This document shows positions 10,157 to 18,752 of a DNA stretch of 64,000 nucleotides, piece by piece. The stretch spans positions 1-64,000 of the forward strand of contig UQQF01000002.1 of NCBI GenBank assembly GCA_900543085.1. The letters are read 5' to 3'. Below the pieces are notes generated by a model that saw only the letters and a program-made list of their open reading frames with translations, made no database searches and was not told the origin of the DNA. Made by a program: the position numbers and the translations under genes. Each line of letters begins with the position of its first letter. Positions within the stretch are counted from its first letter, which is position 1. Source of the stretch: an uncultured Eubacteriales bacterium. Lineage in GTDB: Bacteria; Bacillota; Clostridia; Oscillospirales; Oscillospiraceae.

Positions 10157-11311
10157 ATGATCAAGGACTTCAAGTTTCACTCCCCTGCGCCCGTGTACTT
10201 TGGACACGAAACGGTAAAGAACAATGCCGACCTCATCGCCTCCTACGGCAAGCGCTGCTATATCACCACCACGCGCTTCCCCGCGGGCTGCGAGAACGCC
10301 GCGCTGAACGACTTCATCAGCGTCTGCAAGGACAAGGGCATCGAGTATATGGTCAACGAGGACGTCGTGGAGAACCCGACGGTCGAGTCCTGCGTGGAGA
10401 TGGCGCGCGAGGCGCGCGAATTCGGTGCTGAGTTCTTCGCCGGCATCGGCGGCGGCTCCTCCATGGACACCGCCAAGGCCGTCAGCGTGCTGCTGACACA
10501 GCCGGAGGACATAGACGCCTATGACTTCTTCTTCAAGAACCCCGGCGATGCGGCCGACCCCTGGCGCCGCCCCTATGACTGCAAGCCCGTTATCTGCGTG
10601 CCCACCACGGCCGGCTCCGGCAGCGAGGTGACCGGGTTCTACGTGCTTACCCGCCAGGACACCGACACCAAGGACACTCCGCAGATCATGGTCTTCGCCG
10701 CCGCGGCTCTGCTCGACCCGAAGTACCTCAAGACCGCGCCGCAGTTCGTGATAGACACCGGCGCGATGGACGCCCTCAGCCACGGCATCGAGACCAGCCT
10801 CAACGTCAAGAGCAACTACCTCAACCGCGCCGTGGCGCAGATAGGCTTCGGACTGTTCCGCCAGGTCAAGGATCATCTGCTCAGCGGCGAGCTGACCGAC
10901 GACGACTATGACGTCATAATGCTGCACTCCTGCATCATGGGCATCGCCTTCTACCAGGCGGGCACGCTTATCCCCCACGGCATGGGCTACTACCTCTCCC
11001 ACCACAAGGGGCTCAACCACGGCCTGGCCTGCTCCATCACCGAGGGCGAGTACCTCCGCTGCGTCGACCCCGAGTTGGTCAAGCCCATCCTCGAGGCCTG
11101 CGGCTTTGACAGCGTGGACGCCTTTGCCGACTACGTGCGTGTGATGACCAACCGCGACGTGCACATGACCGTCACCAACGCCGAGTGCGAGGCCTGGGCG
11201 GCCGACTTCGTCAAGCTCAAGCACCGCCTTGCGCGCCACCCCGGCACCCTGACCTACGAGGACGTGGTTGGCATCTACAAGCGCGCGCTCGCCGCATATA
11301 TCGTAGATTGA
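10157..11311 (+). CDS. Iron-containing alcohol dehydrogenase (copy 1)
   Basis: The 384-residue group III alcohol dehydrogenase would interconvert an alcohol and an aldehyde or ketone with NAD(P). The nucleotide loop GGGSSMDTAK (about 99-108) and PTTAGSGSE (about 152-160) are canonical. Metal ligands are visible as Asp and His of MDALSHGIE and the two His of PHGMGYYLSHHKGLNHG. It is followed after 19 bases by a paralogue with the same length and C-terminal GIY(K/R)RALA motif, then an SLC13 permease, likely on one transcript. The substrate cannot be read from the sequence; the permease suggests an organic anion or its semialdehyde. Confidence 0.9.
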   Translation: MIKDFKFHSPAPVYFGHETVKNNADLIASYGKRCYITTTRFPAGCENAALNDFISVCKDKGIEYMVNEDVVENPTVESCVEMAREAREFGAEFFAGIGGGSSMDTAKAVSVLLTQPEDIDAYDFFFKNPGDAADPWRRPYDCKPVICVPTTAGSGSEVTGFYVLTRQDTDTKDTPQIMVFAAAALLDPKYLKTAPQFVIDTGAMDALSHGIETSLNVKSNYLNRAVAQIGFGLFRQVKDHLLSGELTDDDYDVIMLHSCIMGIAFYQAGTLIPHGMGYYLSHHKGLNHGLACSITEGEYLRCVDPELVKPILEACGFDSVDAFADYVRVMTNRDVHMTVTNAECEAWAADFVKLKHRLARHPGTLTYEDVVGIYKRALAAYIVD

Positions 11312-11330
11312 GCCGCGAGGAGGGGAGCAC

Positions 11331-12476
11331 ATGAAAGCGTTCAGACATTACGTGGCCACACCCGTTTACTTCGGTGAGAACGTGGTCAGGGACAACAAGC
11401 AGCTCTTTGCAACTTACGGCAAGCGCGCGTTCATCGTCACGGACGAGTTCCTGGACGGCTGCCGCAACTACGCGCTTGAGGACGTGACCGCCGTGCTCGA
11501 CGAGCTGGGCATACCATATGCCGTGAACGACAAGACCGAGGACAACCCGCCCGTCGAGTCCTGCGCCGCGATAGCCGCAGAGGCGCGCAAGTTCAAGCCG
11601 GATTTCATCATAGGCATCGGCGGCGGCTCCGCGCTGGACACCGCCAAGGTGGTGGACTACCTGCTCACGCAGAGCGAGGACGTGGACGTCTACGACGTAC
11701 TGTTTTCCGGCGCGCCCTTCTACGAGCACGTGTATCAGGAGCTGCAGCTCCCGCTGGTCGGCATACCGACGACGGCCGGTACGGGGAGCGAAGTCACGGG
11801 CGGAGCCGTGCTCACGCGCTGCGACATGGACAACAAGGACACGGCCAGACACAAGCTCTACTGCACCGTGGCCTTCCTGGACGCCAGGTACATCCGTGAA
11901 TCGCCCAAGTTCCTCATCCACACCGGCGCTATGGACGCCCTGGCTCACGGCGTGGAGACGTATATAAACGTCAAGAGCAATCCGCTCAACCGCGCCATCG
12001 CCGCCGTGGGTATGCAGATGTTCGCCGAGTACAAGGACAACATGCTCAACGACTGCCTGACCGACGAGGACTACGAGAAGATGCTCCTCACCTCCAACGT
12101 CATGGGACAGGCATTCATGCAGGCCGGCACCTGCCTGCCGCACGGCCTGGGCTATCCGCTGAGCCACCACAAGGGCGTGAACCACGGCCTGTCCTGCTCC
12201 ATGACCCTGGGCGAGTGGCTGCGCGGCTTCAAAGACCAGAGCATAGTCGAGCCGGTCGTGAAGCTCTGCGGCTTCTCAAGCACGGACGAAATGGCCGACT
12301 ACATAAACGAGATACTCTCCCGCGACGTGGACATAAGCGTCACCGGGGAGGAGATAGGCGCCTGGGCGGAGCAGTTCTGCGCAAACCCCGACCGCCTGTC
12401 CCGCAACCCCGAGCCCATAGGGCTTGAGGACATAAAGGGAATCTACCGCCGCGCGCTGGCGAGATACATCAAGTAA
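11331..12476 (+). CDS. Iron-containing alcohol dehydrogenase (copy 2)
   Basis: The 381-residue paralogue of the preceding gene shares the nucleotide loop GGGSALDTAK, the PTTAGTGSE loop, the metal motif MDALAHGVE and the second motif LPHGLGYPLSHHKGVNHG. All four metal ligands are kept, so both copies look active. The pair probably arose by tandem duplication and then diverged; different substrates or a hetero-oligomer are both possible. The site GAGGAGGGG precedes the ATG. Confidence 0.9.
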   Translation: MKAFRHYVATPVYFGENVVRDNKQLFATYGKRAFIVTDEFLDGCRNYALEDVTAVLDELGIPYAVNDKTEDNPPVESCAAIAAEARKFKPDFIIGIGGGSALDTAKVVDYLLTQSEDVDVYDVLFSGAPFYEHVYQELQLPLVGIPTTAGTGSEVTGGAVLTRCDMDNKDTARHKLYCTVAFLDARYIRESPKFLIHTGAMDALAHGVETYINVKSNPLNRAIAAVGMQMFAEYKDNMLNDCLTDEDYEKMLLTSNVMGQAFMQAGTCLPHGLGYPLSHHKGVNHGLSCSMTLGEWLRGFKDQSIVEPVVKLCGFSSTDEMADYINEILSRDVDISVTGEEIGAWAEQFCANPDRLSRNPEPIGLEDIKGIYRRALARYIK

Positions 12477-12504
12477 AGCCGTCAAGAAGAAAGAGAGGTA
12501 GGAA

Positions 12505-13776
12505 ATGGAATCAAGTACCATAGCGATTATCATACTGGTTGCGACGCTGATACTCTATGCCATCCCCAAAATGCCGCTGTCTGTGACGACCATTCTTGCT
12601 ATTTTGGCGATGGTTCTCTTCGGCGTCGTCGACTTTGCAAGCGCCACCAGCGGATTTGCCAACAACGTCGTCTTTCTTAACGCCGGCATGATGATTATCG
12701 GCCAGGCCATGGTCACTACTGGCCTCGCTCAAAGAGTCGGCAACCTTGTCACCCGAGTCAACATCGGCAAGAACGAGCGGCTTTGCATCATGCTCGTCCT
12801 GGTCGTATCCACGGTGCTCTCTGTTTTCATAAACGGCGCTATCACCGTGTCCATCATGATGCCAATTATCGACGCCATTGTCCTCAAGAGTGGTGGGGCG
12901 ATAAGCCGCAAGCAGACTTATATGCCCCTCGGCATTGGCTCAGTCATAGGCAACAATGTGCTCACCATCAGCGCCACCAGCATGCTTACTGCCGTGGCCA
13001 TGCTCGAGGAGATGGGTTATGGCACTATGAGCATCTTCGCACCCCTCGGCGTCAACCTCCCCGCCATCATAGTGGTATTCATCTTCTATGCCCTCGTAGG
13101 CCAGAAGCTTCAAGAGCGTTGGTACCAGTTCGACGAAGTCCCCGTAGCCGTCAGCAATGAAGACACCACTGACACAAAGCAGTATCCTGTCTGGAAGCAG
13201 ATAGTCGTCGTCCTCGATTTCCTCGCCGTCGTAGGATGTATGATTGCCGGCGTACCTTACGGCCCCGTTTGCCTTGCCGGTGCAGTCGTCGTCATCCTCA
13301 CCGGCTGTATCTCCGAGAAGAATGCAATGCAGAGCGTAAGCTGGAGCACCATCATTGTTATCGCCGGTTCCCTCGGCATATCCAGCGGTATGTCTGAGTC
13401 CGGCGCAGGTGCCATCATCGCCAACTTCTTCATCGACATTGCCGGCCCCTTCGGCGAGAGCGGCATCGGTATGTGCATAATTCTCTTCTTTGTTGGCTCC
13501 ATCATCTCCGATGTCATGAGCGACAATGCCTCCGTGGCCATACTCCTGCCCATAGGCGCCGCCATATCCGAGGCCCTGGGCATCAACCCCACGCCGATTT
13601 TCCTGGCCATCTGCTCCGGCGTCAAGGTCGGCCTCGCAACGCCCATCTGCGTTACGCCGATGACCATGGTCGCCGTCCCGGGCTACCGCTTTGTGGACTA
13701 CCTGCGCATGGGCGGACTTGTAAACCTGATCTGCATGGTCGTCACCTGCGCAATGATATGGTTCGTATACTTCTGA
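12505..13776 (+). CDS. SLC13/DASS-type anion permease (copy 1)
   Basis: The 423-residue protein has about 11 hydrophobic segments and two related halves, each with a Ser/Asn/Thr-rich re-entrant motif: GNNVLTISATS in the first half and MSDNASVAILLP in the second. These are typical of sodium-coupled di- and tricarboxylate or sulfonate carriers. It follows the dehydrogenase pair by 28 bases and is probably co-transcribed. A paralogue lies at 23194-24462. Its third codon positions look less GC-rich than those of its neighbours, a hint of separate origin. The substrate is unknown. Confidence 0.85.
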   Translation: MESSTIAIIILVATLILYAIPKMPLSVTTILAILAMVLFGVVDFASATSGFANNVVFLNAGMMIIGQAMVTTGLAQRVGNLVTRVNIGKNERLCIMLVLVVSTVLSVFINGAITVSIMMPIIDAIVLKSGGAISRKQTYMPLGIGSVIGNNVLTISATSMLTAVAMLEEMGYGTMSIFAPLGVNLPAIIVVFIFYALVGQKLQERWYQFDEVPVAVSNEDTTDTKQYPVWKQIVVVLDFLAVVGCMIAGVPYGPVCLAGAVVVILTGCISEKNAMQSVSWSTIIVIAGSLGISSGMSESGAGAIIANFFIDIAGPFGESGIGMCIILFFVGSIISDVMSDNASVAILLPIGAAISEALGINPTPIFLAICSGVKVGLATPICVTPMTMVAVPGYRFVDYLRMGGLVNLICMVVTCAMIWFVYF

Positions 13777-13791
13777 GCAATTTACAAACAA

Positions 13792-13831
13792 GAAAAAGGA
13801 CGCCGGTGCCCCGGCGTCCTTTTCTTTTTTG
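13792..13831. terminator. Bidirectional terminator between permease and ATL-like gene
   Basis: The stem AAAAGGACGCCGG/CCGGCGTCCTTTT has A- and T-rich flanks usable on both strands, and the two genes converge here. Confidence 0.85.
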
Positions 13832-13837
13832 CCGCCG

Positions 13838-14317
13838 TTAACTCAGCGGCTGCATGGACTTTTCGTAGTCCTTTACGTAGAAGCGTATATTCTTCCGCCC
13901 GCGTTGTATGACCGTGTGGCCTTCGGCCTCAAGACGCAGCCGCTGAGCTTCCACGCCGCCGGGGTATTTGGCGTTCAGCTCGCCCCCGGCCTTGAGCGTG
14001 CGCCAGTAGGGCGTCTCGTCGTCTGTGCGCTGAAAGCTCGCCCAGGCAGCGATGGACACGAAAATGCCCGCAGTTATCGGGTCGGTGAAATCCGCGCCGC
14101 CCCTGTGCGCGAGGCAGTCCCTGATGGCTCCGACCGTGGTGAGCCGTCCGAAGGGGATGAGCCGCATTAGTTCGTCATAGGCAAGCGGCGGCGCGAAGTA
14201 CATGCGCGTCCCGCCGTATTTTTCTATCGTGGCCGCGTCCGTGACTATCTGAATTCGCGGCATGTCCTTTGCCTGAGCCAGCATGGCGTTGAAATCCTTT
14301 TTATCCTCGTTTGCCAT
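13838..14317 (-). CDS. Alkyltransferase-like (ATL) / MGMT DNA-binding domain protein
   Basis: The 159-residue protein contains the winged-helix DNA-binding fold of O6-alkylguanine-DNA alkyltransferases. The segment IPFGRLTTVGAIRDCLA (about 54-70) and the later PYWRTLKAGGELNAKYPGG (about 103-121) are the family landmarks. The PCHR active site is replaced by PYWR, so there is no acceptor Cys. Such ATL proteins bind alkylated bases and flag them for nucleotide excision repair rather than removing the alkyl group. The gene stands alone, divergent from the AraC pseudogene. Confidence 0.8.
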   Translation of the reverse strand: MANEDKKDFNAMLAQAKDMPRIQIVTDAATIEKYGGTRMYFAPPLAYDELMRLIPFGRLTTVGAIRDCLAHRGGADFTDPITAGIFVSIAAWASFQRTDDETPYWRTLKAGGELNAKYPGGVEAQRLRLEAEGHTVIQRGRKNIRFYVKDYEKSMQPLS

Positions 14318-14378
14318 GTCCGCACCTCCCTGACCAAGAGGATATTACATTTTGCAGGGCTTTGCAATGAGACGGTTT

Positions 14379-14406
14379 GAAAAAAGGCCGCGGAGCGGCG
14401 TTTTTC
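14379..14406. other. Terminator-like hairpin in a divergent intergenic region
   Basis: GGCCGC/GCGGC with A6 and T5 flanks lies upstream of both divergent genes, where no terminator is needed. A second short GCCGC/GCGGC inverted repeat follows near 14427-14438. It may be an insulator or a relic. Confidence 0.4.
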
Positions 14407-14477
14407 ACGCTTGACGATATCTTACAAGCCGCGAGCGGCGAAATGTGATAAAATAACGCAGTCCAAGGAGGCGTGAT

Positions 14478-15109
14478 ATGAGACCCGGAGTGCGTTCAGC
14501 CGTATATGACAGGGAGCTGAATATTGAGGCCTGTAGCTTTGACGGAGTTGTGCAGGAGTTTCCCAACCATGTGCACGAGTACTACGTTATCGGGCTGATA
14601 GAGCGCGGGAGGCGGCGCCTGGTGTGCATGGGACGCGAGTACGAAGTTTCCGCCGGAGACGTGATGGTGTTCAATCCTGGAGACGGCCACGCCTGCACAC
14701 AGTTAGGCGTCACACTGCAATACCGCGCGCTGAACATACCGTGCGAGGTCATGCTCGCCCGACTCGGGCGAGCGCCGCGTTTTGCTCCGAACGTGCTGTC
14801 CTGCGCCTGCGGCGAGCGGGATTTGCCCGGCGGCGCGTCCGAGGTGGAGCGGGCGAGGGAGTACATAGAGCTCAATTTTGCGCAGCACGTCGCGCTTGAC
14901 GACATTTGCCGAGAAGTGGGTATGAGCAAATCCGCCCTGCACCGCGCCTCTGCCCCGGTGAAAACGGCGTTGCCCCGGCGGACGTGGCTGATCTCTGCGG
15001 CTTTGCCGACCAGAGCCACCTGACGAACTGCTTCGGACGCCTGATTGGCCTTTCGCCGGGAGCCTACCGTGAGATCTTCTGCAAGGACGGCGATCAGTAT
15101 GGAAAATGA
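14478..15109 (+). pseudogene. AraC-family regulator with internal deletion and frameshift
   Basis: The first frame (14478 to about 14940) encodes a cupin-type sensor domain (motifs HVHEYYVIG and FNPGDGHAC) and the first part of an AraC HTH ending at MSKSALHRA, then runs into unrelated sequence and a stop at 15021-15023. A second frame carries the rest of the HTH domain (VAPADVADLCGFADQSHLTNCFGRLIGLSPGAYREIF) to the stop at 15107-15109. Compared with intact AraC proteins about 25 residues between the two helix-turn-helix motifs are missing, so the lesion is a deletion that is not a multiple of three. A sequencing error would not explain the missing residues. DUF2000 genes often sit beside such regulators. 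Confidence 0.75.
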
Positions 15110-15515
15110 GAAATGCGTCACGGTCATCGATGAGAACCTGCCGCTCGGACTGGTGGCCAACACGGTTGCTATCCTGGGCATCACGCTGGGACGTGAGCGG
15201 GGCGAAGTGGTGGGCGGGGACGTATATGATGGCGATGGGAACCGGCACCTGGGTATAATAGAGTTCCCTGTGCCGGTTCTGCGTGCTGCGCCGGAGGCTA
15301 TACGCTCGCTGCGCGAGAGGTTGTACACCCTGGAGTTCGCGGCTGTTACGGCGGTTGACTTCTCTGACCTCGCCCAGGGCTGCAAGACATATGACGAGTA
15401 CCGGGAAAAGCTGTCCGCAGCGCCCGAGAGCGCGCTGATATACTACGGCCTTGCCCTCATCGGCGCGAAAAAACTTGTAAACAAGCTCACCGGCAGTCTG
15501 GCGCTGTTGAGATGA
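15099..15515 (+). CDS. DUF2000 family protein
   Basis: The 138-residue protein has the family features MENEKCVTVIDENLPLGLVANT at the start and a central FPVPVL segment. Its function is not established. The start at ATG 15099, inside the end of the AraC pseudogene, is preferred because it gives the family N-terminus and follows AAGGACGG. The overlap implies that it used to be translated together with the regulator. Confidence 0.75.
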   Translation: MENEKCVTVIDENLPLGLVANTVAILGITLGRERGEVVGGDVYDGDGNRHLGIIEFPVPVLRAAPEAIRSLRERLYTLEFAAVTAVDFSDLAQGCKTYDEYREKLSAAPESALIYYGLALIGAKKLVNKLTGSLALLR

Positions 15516-15518
15516 AGC

Positions 15519-15547
15519 TTGACCTGCGCTCGTACATGTGCTAATAT
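15519..15547 (+). promoter_or_regulatory. Promoter of the DUF4180 gene
   Basis: TTGACC, a 17-bp spacer and TAATAT, starting directly after the stop of the DUF2000 gene. Confidence 0.7.
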
Positions 15548-15577
15548 TTGCGGCAATACGAGTAAGGAGGGCTGAGA

Positions 15578-15946
15578 ATGGAGATAGAGCCTGTGACAGT
15601 AAACGGCACGCCGGTCGCGGTGGTATCCGGGGAGGGAAAGCTCATAACGGACGCGCAGTCGGCGCTGGAGCTGGCCATGTCGGTGAAGTACGCGGCTGGC
15701 GCGGACAGGTTCGCGATATCCAAGAAGCAGGTGTGTGGGGAGTTCTTCGTGCTCAGTACTGGAATCGCGGGGGAAATACTGCAAAAGCTGTGCAATTATC
15801 GCGTGAAAATCGCCATTTTCGGCGATTTCTCGCACTATACAAGCAAGCCTCTGCACGATTTCATCTACGAGTCAAATAACGGCGACAGCTGCTTCTTCAC
15901 CGCCACAAAGGAAGAAGCCCTGCAAAAGCTGAGCAGCGCGAAATAA
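15578..15946 (+). CDS. DUF4180 family protein
   Basis: The 122-residue protein has the family pattern: a conserved middle with GEFFVLSTGIAGEILQKLCNYRVKIAIFGDFS and an ending with ESNNGDSCFFTATKEEAL. It has no signal peptide or membrane segment. The function is unknown; structures and context in this family suggest a small alpha/beta cytosolic protein. It has its own promoter (15519-15547), an AAGGAGG site and a terminator, so it is monocistronic. Confidence 0.8.
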   Translation: MEIEPVTVNGTPVAVVSGEGKLITDAQSALELAMSVKYAAGADRFAISKKQVCGEFFVLSTGIAGEILQKLCNYRVKIAIFGDFSHYTSKPLHDFIYESNNGDSCFFTATKEEALQKLSSAK

Positions 15947-15975
15947 AAAAGCCTCCCGCGAGGGAGGCTTTTTTG
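15945..15975. terminator. Bidirectional terminator (DUF4180 / LysR)
   Basis: GCCTCCC/GGGAGGC stem with A6 and T6 flanks between convergent genes; the stop codon of the DUF4180 gene overlaps its left edge. Confidence 0.9.
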
Positions 15976-15987
15976 CTCTGCCACCGC

Positions 15988-16884
15988 TCACACGAGCGGC
16001 GGCGTTTCGTAAAAGTTGAGACAGAAGTCGCGCACGTACTCGACGTATGCGGGGAGCTTGCGGTCGGACGGCCACATCATGTACACGTCGCGGATGTGCA
16101 TCGGGTGGTCTATGGGCACCGGCGTGACCAGCGTGGCGTCAAAGGGCATGAGCGGGAAGATGGCGGCGCCCTTGCCCAGCGCCACAAGCGAAAAGAGGGA
16201 TGCCCACTCGTCCGTGTACTCGATTATGTTCGGCACCACGCCGCGGCTTGCGAACATCTCCAGCACGCACCTGTCCAGGTTGCGTCCCTGGTCGTAGGCC
16301 ACTATAGACTCGTTGGCCAGGTCTTCAATGGTGACGCTCGCGCGCGCGGCCAGGGGGTGATCGGCCGGCAGCATACAGAACAGCTCCTGCCGTGCAAACG
16401 GTACCACCTCCAGCCCCTCGGTAGCGGGAGTGCATGAGAAGGCGAGGTCGAATTTGCCGCCGACAACGTCCGGCTCAAAATGGAAGCGCGCGTGGTTCAC
16501 CTCGAAGTTCAGGCTTATCTCCGGGTACTCGTTGGCGGCGTTGAAGGCGCTGAACATGCGGGGTATGAAGCGGTTGCCGTTTATATACGAGTAGACGACG
16601 TTCACCACGCCGCTCATGGGGTTGCGCAGGGAGTGGATTTCGGCCTCTATCTCGTCGAAGCAGGCGATGGCTTTTTCGGACAGAGGCAGCAGCGCCCGGC
16701 CGTAGCGCGTCAGCCTGACCTGCTTGCCGGTCTCGCGTATAAAGAGCGGCACGCCCAGCTCGCGCTCCAGCGTGCTTATGGCGTAGCTCAGCGCGCTGGT
16801 AGTGACGTACAGCTTCTGCGACGCCTTGGTGAAGTGCAGCGTGTTGGCCACCTCGCGGAAGTAGATGAGCTGCTGTATGGTCAT
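15988..16884 (-). CDS. LysR family transcriptional regulator (copy 1)
   Basis: The protein of about 298 residues has an N-terminal winged HTH (MTIQQLIYFREVANTLHFTKASQ) and a LysR substrate domain. It is a paralogue of the regulator at 20090-20986, sharing both the HTH and the C-terminal YVRD-CLNFY ending. ATG 16884 is chosen because it gives the family N-terminus and has AAGGGGGAA upstream. An upstream in-frame codon at 16953 lies beyond the predicted promoter. No divergent partner gene is present; its targets may be the FeADH-MFS operon or the permease genes nearby. Confidence 0.9.
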   Translation of the reverse strand: MTIQQLIYFREVANTLHFTKASQKLYVTTSALSYAISTLERELGVPLFIRETGKQVRLTRYGRALLPLSEKAIACFDEIEAEIHSLRNPMSGVVNVVYSYINGNRFIPRMFSAFNAANEYPEISLNFEVNHARFHFEPDVVGGKFDLAFSCTPATEGLEVVPFARQELFCMLPADHPLAARASVTIEDLANESIVAYDQGRNLDRCVLEMFASRGVVPNIIEYTDEWASLFSLVALGKGAAIFPLMPFDATLVTPVPIDHPMHIRDVYMMWPSDRKLPAYVEYVRDFCLNFYETPPLV

Positions 16885-16915
16885 CGACGGTTCCCCCTTT
16901 GTCATCAATATCACT

Positions 16916-16944
16916 AATATACCCCGAGCACAGCCTTTTGTCAA
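16916..16944 (-). promoter_or_regulatory. Promoter of LysR copy 1
   Basis: Minus strand: perfect TTGACA (16944-16939), 17-bp spacer, TATATT (16921-16916). Confidence 0.75.
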
Positions 16945-16952
16945 AGAATACA

Positions 16953-16979
16953 AAGCGCCCTCCGTCGCGGAGGGCGCTT
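16953..16979 (-). terminator. Terminator of the FeADH-MFS-membrane protein operon
   Basis: The stem AAGCGCCCTCCG/CGGAGGGCGCTT is followed on the minus strand by a T-rich tract. It lies 9 bases past the stop at 16988. Confidence 0.75.
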
Positions 16980-16987
16980 CCTGCGTT

Positions 16988-17407
16988 TTATTCAGAGTTG
17001 TACGTCCGGGACAGCCTGCGCCGCAGGTACAGCGCCGCGCCGCAAAGCGCCCAGTCCAGATAGATTATGACGACGGTGAGAGACCACCCCTGCACTGCGA
17101 AGCAGGCAGTCCCAGCGCGCTCATCCAGCAGCTCGGCAAAGAGCACAGCAGAGAGCGCGAGCAGCAGCCAATCCAGAATTTCATTGAGTGCGTCCGCGCC
17201 GGAGCGGCGCTCCTCCGGCCGCCGCGCGGCGGCGAGCCAGAGGTTGGACGAAAACAGCCAGACGGCGCCGAGCAGAATCGTCCCGTTATATGTGCCCACC
17301 GCCGGGAGCAGCTCCCTCCAGACGGTAAGCGCCAGCGCGGCCAGTACCGCGACGTGCGCTGTCAGATACGCCGCCGCGAATATGTACGAAGGTTTGAGCC
17401 TTCTCAT
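16988..17407 (-). CDS. Small four-helix membrane protein, unknown
   Basis: I do not recognise this 139-residue protein. It has about four hydrophobic segments (roughly 9-30, 39-58, 77-97, 103-125) and positively charged ends (MRRLKPS at the start, LRRRLSRT at the end). It follows the MFS gene by 24 bases on the same strand and precedes a terminator, so it is probably the last gene of that operon. It may be an accessory subunit of the transporter, but no motif supports this. Confidence 0.6.
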   Translation of the reverse strand: MRRLKPSYIFAAAYLTAHVAVLAALALTVWRELLPAVGTYNGTILLGAVWLFSSNLWLAAARRPEERRSGADALNEILDWLLLALSAVLFAELLDERAGTACFAVQGWSLTVVIIYLDWALCGAALYLRRRLSRTYNSE

Positions 17408-17430
17408 AACGGCTGCTGCAGAGGACGGCC

Positions 17431-18723
17431 TTATTGCCTGGCTGCCTCTTTGGCCGCCGCGTCCAGCTTTTTGCGGTTGTTCATGGAGATCTTATACGCC
17501 AGGTTGACGCAGATGAAGCCGACCACGACGAAACCGGCGAGCACGAGATAGGCCGGGCGGTAGTCGCCGTAGGCCTCGGCGATGGCGCCGACGATATTGC
17601 CGGTGACCAGGTTGCAGATGTTGAACACCAGCACGTACACGGCGGAGAGGTACTTGGTGTTCTTCGCGTTGGAGAACTCCATGGCATAGATGCCCAGGCT
17701 CACGCCGGAGAAGATGCCGCCTATGCAGTAGATGACGAAGATGACGCCCATGACGGCGAGGTTCTGCACGCCGGAGAACAGGCCGCACATGACCATGGCT
17801 ATGAAGCAGGCGAGGAAGAACACCCAGCCGCTCTTGCGCACGGAGAACTTGTCGCTGATGGCTCCGTAGCCGGACTTGGTGACCATGAGAAGGAAGCCGC
17901 AGATGCTCATGAAGTAGGTGACGGTGTCACGCGCCCAGCCGGCGCCGGTAAAGAGCAGGGTGAAGTTGCTCCACGCCGAGTAGTTGAAGCCGCTGACGCA
18001 GAAGATGAATACGAACATCAGCGCGTGGCAGCGCCAGTCGGGAGCGTACTCGCTGCTCTCCACGTACTCTTTTTGCGCGCCGCCGTCGGAGGCGGTCTCG
18101 GTGAGCGTTTCGCCGCCGAGGGGGTAGTAGCCGGCCTTGATGGGGTCGTCCTTGAGGAATATGATGGTCACCACGGCTATCGCGGCGAACATTATAGCGG
18201 TGACGATGAAGTTGACGCGCAGAGACGCGCCGTTGACCAGCAGGCGGATTATCTGCGGGAATATGACGTTTGCAAAGCCCGTAGAGGCCGTCACAAGCCC
18301 CAGCGCGAGGGCGCGGTGCTTCACGAACCAGCTGCGGACTACGGGCGTTATCACGCCCACGCCTGCAAAGCCGTAGCAAATGCCCAGCAGCAGGCTGCCC
18401 ACAAGCAGCATGGGGTAGCTGGCGGCATAGGCGAAGACGAGGAATCCGGCGACGGCGGCGCCGAGAGCCACGATTATGACGGCCTTGACGCTCAGCTTGC
18501 TGTAGCCGAACAGAAGTATCGCCAGGCAGAAGCTGGCCGTGAGCGAGCGCATACTCGTGACCATGGAGGCCTGCGCCTCGCTGAGCGCAAACTCGTCGCG
18601 TATGTACATGAGCGTCGTACTGAACGAGCTGGACACCGCGCCGTTTGAAAACAGGAATATAAGGCAGCACAGCACGCATATGAGCCATGGCCGCGACTTG
18701 GAAACCTTCAGAGAACCTTCCAT
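17431..18723 (-). CDS. MFS transporter, OFA (oxalate/formate antiporter)-like
   Basis: The protein of about 430 residues has 12 predicted membrane segments and the MFS loop patterns. The N-terminal SNGAVSSSFSTTLMYIRDEF and GICYGFAGVGVITPVVRSWF segments resemble OFA-type carboxylate exchangers. ATG 18723 is preferred over an upstream codon at 18756 because it follows GAGGGAG and gives a normal short cytosolic N-terminus. It lies 30 bases after the dehydrogenase gene, pointing to joint import and oxidation or reduction of one compound. Confidence 0.8.
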   Translation of the reverse strand: MEGSLKVSKSRPWLICVLCCLIFLFSNGAVSSSFSTTLMYIRDEFALSEAQASMVTSMRSLTASFCLAILLFGYSKLSVKAVIIVALGAAVAGFLVFAYAASYPMLLVGSLLLGICYGFAGVGVITPVVRSWFVKHRALALGLVTASTGFANVIFPQIIRLLVNGASLRVNFIVTAIMFAAIAVVTIIFLKDDPIKAGYYPLGGETLTETASDGGAQKEYVESSEYAPDWRCHALMFVFIFCVSGFNYSAWSNFTLLFTGAGWARDTVTYFMSICGFLLMVTKSGYGAISDKFSVRKSGWVFFLACFIAMVMCGLFSGVQNLAVMGVIFVIYCIGGIFSGVSLGIYAMEFSNAKNTKYLSAVYVLVFNICNLVTGNIVGAIAEAYGDYRPAYLVLAGFVVVGFICVNLAYKISMNNRKKLDAAAKEAARQ

Positions 18724-18752
18724 TTTTCTCCCTCTTTCTATGTCAGCCCGAC

